Source of the DNA: Alphaproteobacteria bacterium
GTDB lineage: Bacteria > Pseudomonadota > Alphaproteobacteria > Paracaedibacterales > CAIOTO01
Direction of reading: 5' to 3'
DNA length: 9,406 nucleotides
Assembly: GCA_030727085.1 (NCBI GenBank)
Contig: JANRCF010000062.1
Span: 1 to 9,406 of the forward strand
Under the pieces are notes generated by a model, which saw only the letters and a program-made list of their open reading frames with translations, was not told the origin of the DNA and made no database searches. The translations under genes and the position numbers were made by a program. Below are positions 1 to 6,679 of this stretch, in pieces. Each line of letters starts with the position of its first letter. The first letter of the stretch is position 1.

Positions 1-104
1 TGACACATTTTGACAGCTGGAAGTGCAATTGACATTTATTTACTGCTTTCGATTCAACCTGGTCGCTTGTCAGGCGTTTTGGTGAGCCGTTAATTCGGCA
101 AATT
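1..104 (+). pseudogene. putA: Disrupted 5' coding remnant of putA
   Basis: The frame of the downstream putA stays open from position 33 and encodes LVRRFGEPLIRQI at 66-104, just before the first ATG. This matches the segment of PutA proteins that precedes the proline dehydrogenase barrel (family pattern LVKRLGxPxxR, GEPLIRK), so coding homology clearly extends upstream of that ATG. A TGA at 30-32 interrupts this frame. In the frame starting at position 1, codons 4-36 read HILTAGSAIDI, which is loosely like the family segment ALxLxxxxI at about the expected distance (about 22 residues) upstream of LVRR. That would fit a one-base deletion somewhere between about 33 and 65. No Shine-Dalgarno sequence precedes the ATG at 105. 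The start of the gene lies outside the window, so a complete diagnosis is not possible. Confidence 0.6.
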
Positions 105-2708
105 ATGGCGCAAGCAGTCAAAATTATTGCGCAGCAGTTTGTCATGGGTGAAACGATTAAAAAAGCATTGAATCGCGCAGCAGAATCAGAAAAAAATCAC
201 AGACGCCATTCCTATGATATGCTTGGTGAAGCAGCGAAGACAAAAGAAGATGCAGACCGATACTTTGAAAATTATAAGGCAGCTTGTATTGAAATTGGCG
301 AAAGCTGCGTGGGCGCGAAAAAGAACGAGAGTATTTTTGCAAAACCAAGTTTATCAGTAAAATTATCAGCATTGCATCCCCGATATGAATTTGCACAACG
401 CAAACGTGTATTGGACGAACTTGTGCCCCGTGTGCTGGAATTGGCAAAGCTAGCAAAAGAACAAAATATTGGACTTGCCATTGATGCAGAAGAGGCTAAT
501 CGCTTAACGTTATCACTTGAGATTTTTAATAAAGTGTATGCGGATTCATCGTTGAATGGCTGGGAAGGGTTCGGTCTTGCTGTTCAAGCATATCAAAAGC
601 GTTCCCTGTTTGCAGTGCGATGGCTTGTTGCGCTTGCACGTACGCATAAGCGACGGATTCCCCTACGTTTGGTTAAGGGTGCTTATTGGGATTCAGAAAT
701 TAAGTATGCACAAGTTCACGGGTTGTCAGATTATCCTGTATTTACCCAAAAGCATCACACAGATGTTTCGTATTTAGCATCAGCAAATGAAATGCTGCAA
801 TCAACGGACGCAATTTATCCACAGTTTGCAACACATAATGCCTTTACAGTTGCAGTAATTGCAGAGCTAGCCGCAATGCATCAAGTGACAGATTTAGAAT
901 TTCAACGCTTGCATGGTATGGGTGAAGATCTTTACGCGCCTATTTCTGAAAATGAAGATGGCGCTCTGCATTATTCAAATCGCTTTCCATGCCGTGTGTA
1001 TGCGCCTGTTGGGAATTATCGTGATTTGTTGGCATATCTTGTGCGTCGTTTGCTGGAAAATGGTGCAAATTCATCTTTCGTGAAGCAAATTCATGATCAG
1101 AGTATTTCAATTGATCGCATGATTATTGATCCTATTCAGTTGGCGCGTGAAGGTGGTGGAATGCCCCATTCAAAGGTCGGTTTGCCTGTTCAGCTTTTTG
1201 GTGATCGCAAAAATTCAATGGGAATTGACTTATGTTCAGAGAACGAACTTACAAAACTGGATAAAGTTATTCAATCAAGCATGGCAGAAAATATAGCTTT
1301 GCCAGCGGTTTCCCATGATGTCGAGCAAGATAATGCACTTTATCGATTAGTGGATACATGTCATTCACACTATGAAGGCTGGGCAAAAACATCTGTCGAG
1401 GACCGTGCGCGAATAGTGCATACCCTTGGTGATATCATGCAAGAAAACATTGGCGCGCTTATTAATATGCTTGTAAATGAAGCTAAGAAGACATTACCTG
1501 ATGCCATTGGGGAAGTGCGAGAGGCAATTGACTTTTGCCATTATTATGCCATTAATGCATTGAAATTGCAGCGATCAGCACAGCTTATGCCAGGACCTAC
1601 AGGTGAAGTGAATTTACTAAGCTATCATCCGCGCGGTGTGTTTGTATGTATTAGTCCTTGGAATTTCCCGTTGGCAATTTTTGTTGGACAGGTTGTTGCC
1701 GCGCTTGTAACAGGAAACTGTGTGATTGCTAAACCTGCTATGCAAACGACAGGAATTGCAAAAATGGCTGTTGATATGGCACATGCAGCGGGCATTCCTA
1801 AAGGTGTTCTTGTGCTGGCAAATGTGCCTGGTCAACGACTGTCAAACATTGTATTGGCGCATCCCAAAATAGCTGGCGTGACATTTACTGGGTCAACAGA
1901 AACAGCGAGCCATATTAATCAACAGCTTGCAAAACGACAGGGCGCAATTATACCTTTTATGGCAGAAACAGGCGGTATTAACGCCATGATTGTAGATTCA
2001 TCGGCGCTACCAGAGCAAGTTGTCCGAGATGTAATTTCATCAGCGTTTCAAAGTGCGGGGCAACGTTGCTCTGCCTTAAGGCTTTTGATTGTGCAAAATG
2101 ATGTTGCTGATTCTATGATCGAAATGCTGATTGGCGCAATGGCTGAACTTAAGGTTGGGGCACCTAATGAGCTATCAACTGATATTAGCGAAGTCATTGA
2201 TGCAGCAGCAAAAGATGATTTAATGGCTTACTGCAATGAGCTAAAAGCTGCACCTGATCTCGCACGTCTATTGTATGAATATCCATTGCCGGTAGAGCAG
2301 GCGGGCAATTTTGTTGCGCCTATTATATTTCAAATTGCGAAAGTGTCCGATATAAAAGCAGAGGTCTTTGGGCCCGTATTGCATGTGGTTCGGTATCGCG
2401 GTGAATATTTGGATCAAGTAATTAATGACATAAATGCAATGGGATATGGGCTTACGTTGGGGGTACATACGCGATTAGAATCAACCATGCAGATGGTCGC
2501 TGCACGTGCACATGTGGGGAACATATATGTAAATCGCAACATGATTGGCGCTGTTGTTGGCACACAACCCTTTGGTGGGGAAGGCATGTCAGGCACCGGG
2601 TTTAAAGCAGGCGGGCCGAATTATCTGCTGAAATTCGTGAATGAACGCGTGTATACGCAAGACACAACGGCCGCGGGCGGGAATGCGTCGCTAGTTGCGA
2701 ATGTGTAA
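105..2708 (+). CDS. putA: Bifunctional proline dehydrogenase / P5C (glutamate semialdehyde) dehydrogenase PutA, type A, 5'-disrupted
   Basis: PutA oxidises proline to pyrroline-5-carboxylate with FAD, then glutamate semialdehyde to glutamate with NAD+. It works as a peripheral membrane enzyme feeding electrons to quinone. The PRODH barrel occupies roughly residues 20-350: YQKR at 163-166, LRLVKGAYWD at 187-196, then QFATHNA, LHGMGE, and the FAD/proline-binding VRRLLENGAN from 313. The ALDH domain covers roughly 390-850: PWNFP from 518, FTGSTE at 594-599, the general-base Glu of AETGG (E621), and the nucleophile C655 in SAGQRCSALR. The C-terminal signature TAAGGNASL follows directly, with no second ALDH-like domain, as in minimal type A PutAs of about 1000 residues. 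The usual N-terminal arm of about 110-130 residues is missing. ATG105 has no Shine-Dalgarno, and homologous codons precede it, so it is probably not the native start. All catalytic residues remain, so the break may be recent. The gene converges on the ankyrin-like gene with a 9-bp gap. Confidence 0.9.
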   Translation: MAQAVKIIAQQFVMGETIKKALNRAAESEKNHRRHSYDMLGEAAKTKEDADRYFENYKAACIEIGESCVGAKKNESIFAKPSLSVKLSALHPRYEFAQRKRVLDELVPRVLELAKLAKEQNIGLAIDAEEANRLTLSLEIFNKVYADSSLNGWEGFGLAVQAYQKRSLFAVRWLVALARTHKRRIPLRLVKGAYWDSEIKYAQVHGLSDYPVFTQKHHTDVSYLASANEMLQSTDAIYPQFATHNAFTVAVIAELAAMHQVTDLEFQRLHGMGEDLYAPISENEDGALHYSNRFPCRVYAPVGNYRDLLAYLVRRLLENGANSSFVKQIHDQSISIDRMIIDPIQLAREGGGMPHSKVGLPVQLFGDRKNSMGIDLCSENELTKLDKVIQSSMAENIALPAVSHDVEQDNALYRLVDTCHSHYEGWAKTSVEDRARIVHTLGDIMQENIGALINMLVNEAKKTLPDAIGEVREAIDFCHYYAINALKLQRSAQLMPGPTGEVNLLSYHPRGVFVCISPWNFPLAIFVGQVVAALVTGNCVIAKPAMQTTGIAKMAVDMAHAAGIPKGVLVLANVPGQRLSNIVLAHPKIAGVTFTGSTETASHINQQLAKRQGAIIPFMAETGGINAMIVDSSALPEQVVRDVISSAFQSAGQRCSALRLLIVQNDVADSMIEMLIGAMAELKVGAPNELSTDISEVIDAAAKDDLMAYCNELKAAPDLARLLYEYPLPVEQAGNFVAPIIFQIAKVSDIKAEVFGPVLHVVRYRGEYLDQVINDINAMGYGLTLGVHTRLESTMQMVAARAHVGNIYVNRNMIGAVVGTQPFGGEGMSGTGFKAGGPNYLLKFVNERVYTQDTTAAGGNASLVANV

Positions 2709-2717
2709 GATGCATAA

Positions 2718-3479
2718 TTAAGTAGTTGAAATAGGCAGATGCGGTCTTAGAAGGGCAAATAATTCTTCTTTTTCATCATGAGTTTCAAAACCACAAAGAC
2801 AATTGTCTTTATTTTGATACGCTGCTAACATTACATCTTTGCTTGGTAAAGACATACCTTCTCTTTGTGTCAGTAAAGATCTTACTGTATCCATATTTTT
2901 TCCATAACCGCCTATATAACGCGCATGGATAAATGCTAAATCCATACCCATTTCACTTGGAAAAGAGATTTCTTTAGGTCGTGATAATAGTAGGTTTATA
3001 ACATTACTATGTTGAAAATTAGCTGCATCTTTTATCATGCAATCAATTATATCCTGAGTTGGTAAAAACTGAGCAGGAAGATAGCCTAATAAATAGTTTA
3101 TTACTTCAATGTAGCCATACCTCGCGGCATATTTATATGCCCAGTAAATACTTTCTTTATTAATTAAAAATTCTCCATTATATGATATTAACATGCACTT
3201 CATCATATCAAGATACCCATGATTACTTATATGATCAAAAGTTGATCCAATATCATAATCATTCTTATGATGTAAAAAGACATTGAAGTGTTCGTTTAAG
3301 AGCTGACGCAAAGCACTAGCATCTTTATTGCTAACAACTTCTACAAGTGTTTTAATGCATTCAGGGGGTGTTTCAGAGGAAAATTTATTAGTTGCTTCAG
3401 AATCCAAAAAATCACTACCAAAAGCCAGGCTCACTTGCATCGTAAAAATGATAGATAATGCAAATATTCTATTGAACAT
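2718..3479 (-). CDS. Exported ankyrin-like repeat protein
   Basis: This is a 253-residue protein. I chose the ATG at 3479, not one 14 codons upstream, because AAAGG lies 9 bases before it and the N-terminus then begins directly with a signal peptide: MFNRIF, a hydrophobic run, and a likely cut near residues 20-22 (AFG/S). The rest is a row of degenerate helix-pair repeats of ankyrin type: HGYLDMMKCML around 87-97, YAARYGYIEVINYLL at 117-131, ANFQHSNVINLLLSRP at 153-168, then MDTVRSLL and EKEELFALLRPHLP. Linkers carry a recurring FP/LPS-x-(D/E) element. Repeats of this kind mediate protein-protein contacts and are common in intracellular alphaproteobacteria, where exported examples may act on the host. 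That role is inference. The gene is visibly more AT-rich than putA and lysC, which hints at separate ancestry. It stands alone, converging on putA. The ankyrin assignment is by eye and the repeats are weak. Confidence 0.72.
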   Translation of the reverse strand: MFNRIFALSIIFTMQVSLAFGSDFLDSEATNKFSSETPPECIKTLVEVVSNKDASALRQLLNEHFNVFLHHKNDYDIGSTFDHISNHGYLDMMKCMLISYNGEFLINKESIYWAYKYAARYGYIEVINYLLGYLPAQFLPTQDIIDCMIKDAANFQHSNVINLLLSRPKEISFPSEMGMDLAFIHARYIGGYGKNMDTVRSLLTQREGMSLPSKDVMLAAYQNKDNCLCGFETHDEKEELFALLRPHLPISTT

Positions 3480-3488
3480 AATAAAAAA

Positions 3489-3493
3489 CCTTT
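3489..3493 (-). promoter_or_regulatory. Ribosome binding site deciding the start of the ankyrin-like gene
   Basis: On the minus strand AAAGG is followed by 9 bases and then the ATG ending at 3479. The longer reading from 3521 lacks a comparable site and would put 14 polar or basic residues before the signal peptide. Confidence 0.6.
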
Positions 3494-3507
3494 TTGATGT
3501 TGATTTG

Positions 3508-3537
3508 AATATTGCATGCATCTATGTCATAAGTCAA
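3508..3537 (-). promoter_or_regulatory. Possible sigma70-type promoter for the ankyrin-like gene
   Basis: On the minus strand TTGACT (3537-3532) is a 5-of-6 match to the -35 consensus. AATATT (3513-3508), a weak -10, follows 18 bases later. Transcription would begin near 3500 and give a short leader before the AAAGG site. The region is AT-rich, so chance matches are likely. Confidence 0.3.
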
Positions 3538-3925
3538 TATATTATGGATCTATTATATTACGATGATCTTCATATATTAAATATACATTTGCATGGCTGC
3601 CTTTTTATATGATTTTTTCTTCGAATCTACATGTGCTCCAAGGATAATATATATAAAATTTAACTTAGATAAACGACATTCAATCTCTATAGAATAGCAT
3701 TCAACACTTAGGGGTAAATAGGTAATAGGCTGTCCTGCTCGTTTCGGTAGGTGGTCCGTTATGAAGTTACAGTATCTATCTTGTTTTTCATAAGCCCCCT
3801 GCTTCTGATAGTGATGAAATATTTTAGGCGCAAATCAATTTCGTAGAAAAAATGTTAAAAAGACGCCCTTTTTCAACTTTTATTTTTCCAGCAAGCTTGT
3901 AATCTAAAAATCGAATCAGATACAT
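3538..3925. other. AT-rich intergenic region without a recognisable gene
   Basis: Together with the flanking regulatory sites this region lies between the divergent ankyrin-like and BON genes. I see no convincing coding sequence, tRNA or other RNA gene. It contains a 13-of-14 inverted repeat (3612-3625 against 3840-3853), two CATTCAA copies between about 3679 and 3703, and a small AT hairpin AAAAAG-acgcc-CTTTTT near 3856-3873. A TGTAAT at 3898-3903 could be a -10 for the BON gene, but I find no good -35 at the right spacing. The length is unusual for this window, where other spacers are under 90 bases. It may hold remnants of a lost gene. Confidence 0.5.
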
Positions 3926-3929
3926 GGAG
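3926..3929 (+). promoter_or_regulatory. Ribosome binding site deciding the start of the BON-domain gene
   Basis: GGAG is followed by 8 bases and then ATG at 3938. The alternative GTG at 3929 overlaps this site and would add only three residues, so ATG3938 is preferred. Confidence 0.65.
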
Positions 3930-3937
3930 TGCAAGCA

Positions 3938-4603
3938 ATGAATGATACGATCATTAGGGAGTATGTTTTTGAGAAGCTTAACTTTGAGCAAGGATTACGT
4001 GCACAAAACATTATGATTTCTGTTGAAAATGGGATCGTAACTCTAAGCGGGCGTGTGCGCACCTATTGTGAAAAATACCTTGCTGAACAAGCCACTAAAA
4101 ATGTGCGTGGTGTTAAAGCTGTTGTTGAGGAGTTGGTTGTTGATGTTGATGCGCCTTTGCAGCGTAGTGATAAAGAAATTGCTGCCGCTGTTGTGCAAGC
4201 ATTAGAAGCTGATGTTTCTCTTATGCCACCTGAAAAAATAAAAGTAGTTGTTGAAAATGGGAAAGTTGAATTAACCGGAGAGGTCGACGAGTTTTATAAA
4301 AAGCAGCAGGCATTTGAGTGTGTTAAAAATTTGTATGGAGTCACCAACGTTTTTAATTACGTTGTTGTTAATTCAGCCGCTAAGGCAATCGATCCAAAGA
4401 ATGTCACCCATCAAATTGTTCGTGAATTTCAACGAAACGCTGTCCTGGATGCAAAAAGCATCGAAGTGGCTATTGACGGTAGTAAAGTGATTTTGAGGGG
4501 CATCGTTCGATCATGGGCCGAAGAAAAAGAGGCGCGAAAGGCAGCGTGGTCAGTTCCTGGTGTTACTGAAGTTAAGGATGAACTAGTTTTGCATATTTGC
4601 TAA
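3938..4603 (+). CDS. Triple BON-domain protein
   Basis: The product has 221 residues and consists almost wholly of three consecutive BON (bacterial OsmY and nodulation) domains. These lie at about 1-70, 76-145 and 152-221. Each shows the same pattern: a short helix, a strand pair with V-E-N-G-x-V-x-L-x-G or its variant (ENGIVTLSGRV, ENGKVELTGEV, DGSKVILRGIV), a helix with A/E/K-rich faces, and a closing PGV/RGV/YGV followed by V-x-x-x-L/V-V. BON domains bind membranes or other ligands and often occur in osmotic-shock or stress proteins. Most BON proteins are periplasmic, but there is no signal peptide or lipobox here, so this one looks cytoplasmic. I assign no specific function. It is a single-gene unit, divergent from the ankyrin-like gene and convergent with ubiG. 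The domain identification is firm and the physiological role unknown. Confidence 0.85.
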   Translation: MNDTIIREYVFEKLNFEQGLRAQNIMISVENGIVTLSGRVRTYCEKYLAEQATKNVRGVKAVVEELVVDVDAPLQRSDKEIAAAVVQALEADVSLMPPEKIKVVVENGKVELTGEVDEFYKKQQAFECVKNLYGVTNVFNYVVVNSAAKAIDPKNVTHQIVREFQRNAVLDAKSIEVAIDGSKVILRGIVRSWAEEKEARKAAWSVPGVTEVKDELVLHIC

Positions 4604-4606
4604 TTT

Positions 4607-4674
4607 ACACCCTAGCCTCAAATTCGAGGTGGAACAGTGTTATGCGGTGCTGTTGTGCTTCGAGGTTGAGGTGT
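4607..4674 (+). other. Long imperfect stem-loop between the convergent BON and ubiG genes
   Basis: ACACCCTAGCCTC (4607-4619) pairs with GAGGTTGAGGTGT (4662-4674) over 13 positions, with one mismatch and two G-U wobbles if read as plus-strand RNA. The 42-base loop contains AACAG...CTGTT, which can form an inner hairpin. There is no T-tract after it, so it is not a classical rho-independent terminator. The minus-strand copy pairs less well because the G-U pairs become A-C mismatches. It may protect or end the BON transcript. Confidence 0.4.
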
Positions 4675-4686
4675 GGTGATCACTCA

Positions 4687-5400
4687 TCACTTCAGCCAAC
4701 CAATATAGTTAATCGCTAAGTCTTTTGAAAATGACCATTGGTGGGAGCATGGATTAAGTGACAATCCCCGAAGTTCTTTCCATGTTGCGCCCATCTCGGC
4801 AATTTCACTTGGTTTCAAAAAGCGATTCCACTCATGCGTGCCTCGCGGCACCCAACGCAAAATATACTCTGCCCCTAAAATTGCCCCAAGATATGACTTT
4901 GGCGTGCGATTGATGGTGGATAAAATAATCCCCTTATTATCAGGTGCTAAGCATTCTTTGCATGCAGCAAGAAATGACGCAGGATTAGGTACATGTTCAA
5001 TAATTTCCGACGCGATCACCAGATCAAAACCCGCATGGTCGCTTTGACTAAATTCCTCGATGGTTGCTTGTTGGTAGTCAATGGATAGCCTCATCATCTT
5101 GCTGTGTTCACGCGCAGCCGCAATCGCCCCTAGGCTGGCATCAATTCCTGTTACTTTCGCACCCAAACGCGCCAGCGGTTCTGATAGAATGCCGCCCCCG
5201 CACCCAACATCGAGTATGCGCAAATCATGCACATCACCAACACAATCTTGAATAAACTGAATGCGCAAGGGATTCATCGCATGCAGTAAATCAAACGGCC
5301 CGCCCGCACTCCACCAAAAACCGGCATCACTATCGAAGAGTTCAACCTGCGCTGGGATAGCATGATTGTGGTTTTGGTTTGGTGAAATATAAGTTGTCAC
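4687..5400 (-). CDS. ubiG: Ubiquinone biosynthesis O-methyltransferase UbiG
   Basis: UbiG carries out both O-methylations of ubiquinone synthesis (2-polyprenyl-6-hydroxyphenol methylase and 3-demethylubiquinol methyltransferase) using S-adenosylmethionine at the inner face of the membrane. The 237 residues match the usual family length (about 240). SAM motif I is ILDVGCGGG at 62-70, with the ribose-binding acid at D87 (VTGID). SEIIEHV at 131-137 and the UbiG-specific stretch PRGTHEWNRFLKPSEI at 185-200 complete the fold. The Y-L-G-A-I-L-G-A-E-Y-I-L segment around 170-181 corresponds to the membrane-associating helix of the family. The start is a GTG ending at 5400; no ATG lies nearby and only a weak GAG-type Shine-Dalgarno is visible. 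It ends in two consecutive TGA codons. It is divergent from lysC with 55 bases between, an arrangement frequent in alphaproteobacteria. Confidence 0.95.
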   Translation of the reverse strand: MTTYISPNQNHNHAIPAQVELFDSDAGFWWSAGGPFDLLHAMNPLRIQFIQDCVGDVHDLRILDVGCGGGILSEPLARLGAKVTGIDASLGAIAAAREHSKMMRLSIDYQQATIEEFSQSDHAGFDLVIASEIIEHVPNPASFLAACKECLAPDNKGIILSTINRTPKSYLGAILGAEYILRWVPRGTHEWNRFLKPSEIAEMGATWKELRGLSLNPCSHQWSFSKDLAINYIGWLK

Positions 5401-5455
5401 TATTTTTTACTCGAAATTAATCAAAAGCTAATTCATAATAAGCTGCATCAGCGTA
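5401..5455. promoter_or_regulatory. Shared divergent promoter region of ubiG and lysC
   Basis: These 55 AT-rich bases must hold or overlap the promoters of both genes, given their divergent orientation. CATAAT (5434-5439, plus) and TATTAT on the minus strand in the same stretch are -10-like and overlap. I cannot assign convincing -35 elements to either. Confidence 0.35.
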
Positions 5456-6679
5456 ATGCGATACTTATTTGTGGCACGATACATCATAAAATTTGGCGGA
5501 ACATCAGTTGGAAATATTGATCGTATCCAACATGCGGCCGGGATTGTTGCTGAACTTACCAATTCTGGACACGAAATCGCCGTTGTTGTATCCGCCATGG
5601 CAGGTATGACAAACCAACTTGTGGCTTACGCAAATGCACTCAGCACAGAATATACCCCCGAACACGATGTTGTAACAACAAGTGGCGAACAAATTACAGC
5701 CGGCCTTATGGCGTTGGCACTACAAAAACGTGGCCTTAGCGCACAATCCTTTTTGGCCTGGCAAATTGCCATCGAAACAGATGCTAATCATGGTAATGCA
5801 AAAATTATAAATATCCCGTCAGAGCAACTGGAAACCTGTTTTTCACGCGGCATCATACCCGTTGTCGCTGGGTTTCAAGGGCTTAACCAAAACAATCGCA
5901 TCACAACACTTGGTCGTGGCGGATCGGATACGACAGCTGTTGCGCTGGCTTCAGCCGTTAATGCAGACTCATGTTATATCTACACCGATGTTGAGGGTGT
6001 CTATACAGCCGATCCTCGCATTGTGCCAAATGCACAAAAAATTGATGTCATTAGTTACCCAGAGATGCTGGCACTTGCGATGCATGGAGCAAAAGTCCTG
6101 CATGCACGGTGCGTTGAGCTTGGCATGCTGCGCAAAGTGGATCTCCACGTACTATCAAGCTTTGTCTTGGCAACAGGGACGCATATTTCGACAACAGAAA
6201 GCACAGGTGGCATCAATGGCATCGTGCATAGTTTGAATGAAGTGCATATTTGTTTAACGGGCACAGCTGACCAATTGCAGCACGTACAAAATACACTTAA
6301 CTCAGCAAATATTTTTATTGATATGGCAACACAACGTGCGCCTGAGACTTTGCATTTCACCATCAATAAAGCTGACATTGAGCACGCAAAGTCAATTTTT
6401 GCTGAACTAAAATCAACATTAAGCTTTGATATACTTGCTATTGATCCCAATATCGTTAAAATATCGATTGTTGGTGCTGGTATAAACCATGATCTAACGA
6501 TAGAGGCGCTTGTGCATAAGGTTCTAGCCGCCCAACAGATTAACGTACATCTGGCATCACGCTCCGACATTAAATTAAGCCTTGTGATTGCACATGACCA
6601 AATGACAAAAGCGATGGGTATTTTGCATGACGCTCTGATCACAAATGACCAAAATCAACCACTGAATCGAGAGAATTAA
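5456..6679 (+). CDS. lysC: Aspartate kinase LysC
   Basis: The enzyme phosphorylates aspartate with ATP, the first step towards lysine, diaminopimelate, threonine and methionine, in the cytoplasm. The kinase domain is intact: KFGGTSVG at 12-19, VVVSAMAGMTNQL at 43-55, SGEQ at 76-79, TTLGRGGSDTTA at 150-161, and YTDVEGVYTADPR at 176-188. The region 262-396 corresponds to the two ACT domains, but the usual effector-pocket sequences (DKPG-type loop and VDMI-x-Q in ACT1, the GVA loop and TSEIK in ACT2) are replaced by TADQLQH, IDMATQ, NHDLTIEA and SRSDIK. Length (407) is normal. The true start may be GTG at 5471, which would give MARYIIKFGG, the usual family N-terminus. Neither start has a clear Shine-Dalgarno. 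It is the first gene of an operon whose second gene starts at the base after its stop. Confidence 0.93.
   Translation: MRYLFVARYIIKFGGTSVGNIDRIQHAAGIVAELTNSGHEIAVVVSAMAGMTNQLVAYANALSTEYTPEHDVVTTSGEQITAGLMALALQKRGLSAQSFLAWQIAIETDANHGNAKIINIPSEQLETCFSRGIIPVVAGFQGLNQNNRITTLGRGGSDTTAVALASAVNADSCYIYTDVEGVYTADPRIVPNAQKIDVISYPEMLALAMHGAKVLHARCVELGMLRKVDLHVLSSFVLATGTHISTTESTGGINGIVHSLNEVHICLTGTADQLQHVQNTLNSANIFIDMATQRAPETLHFTINKADIEHAKSIFAELKSTLSFDILAIDPNIVKISIVGAGINHDLTIEALVHKVLAAQQINVHLASRSDIKLSLVIAHDQMTKAMGILHDALITNDQNQPLNREN

Noticed and set aside
1..104. In-frame TGA in the putA 5' region as evidence of a TGA-to-Trp code change
   Set aside because: All tryptophans in the well-conserved genes are TGG, the ubiG frame ends sensibly at a double TGA, and the surrounding frames fit a frameshift better.
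2749..2775. AGAAG...CTTCT hairpin followed by T residues as the putA terminator
   Set aside because: The stem has only five pairs with an 11-base loop and lies in AT-rich coding sequence of the opposing gene, so it is too weak to call.
3328..3612. Plus-strand open frame across the start of the ankyrin-like gene and the intergenic region
   Set aside because: No Shine-Dalgarno, no recognisable composition or motif, and most of it is antisense to a better-supported gene with a signal peptide.
3720..3775. Possible tRNA or structured RNA in the GC-richer intergenic patch
   Set aside because: No T-arm GGTTCGAATCC-like sequence, no acceptor pairing, and no consistent cloverleaf could be drawn.
6055..6642. 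Long minus-strand open frame (195 codons) opposite lysC
   Set aside because: Its Cys/Ser-rich composition is typical of an antisense shadow. The plus strand encodes a clear aspartate kinase there.
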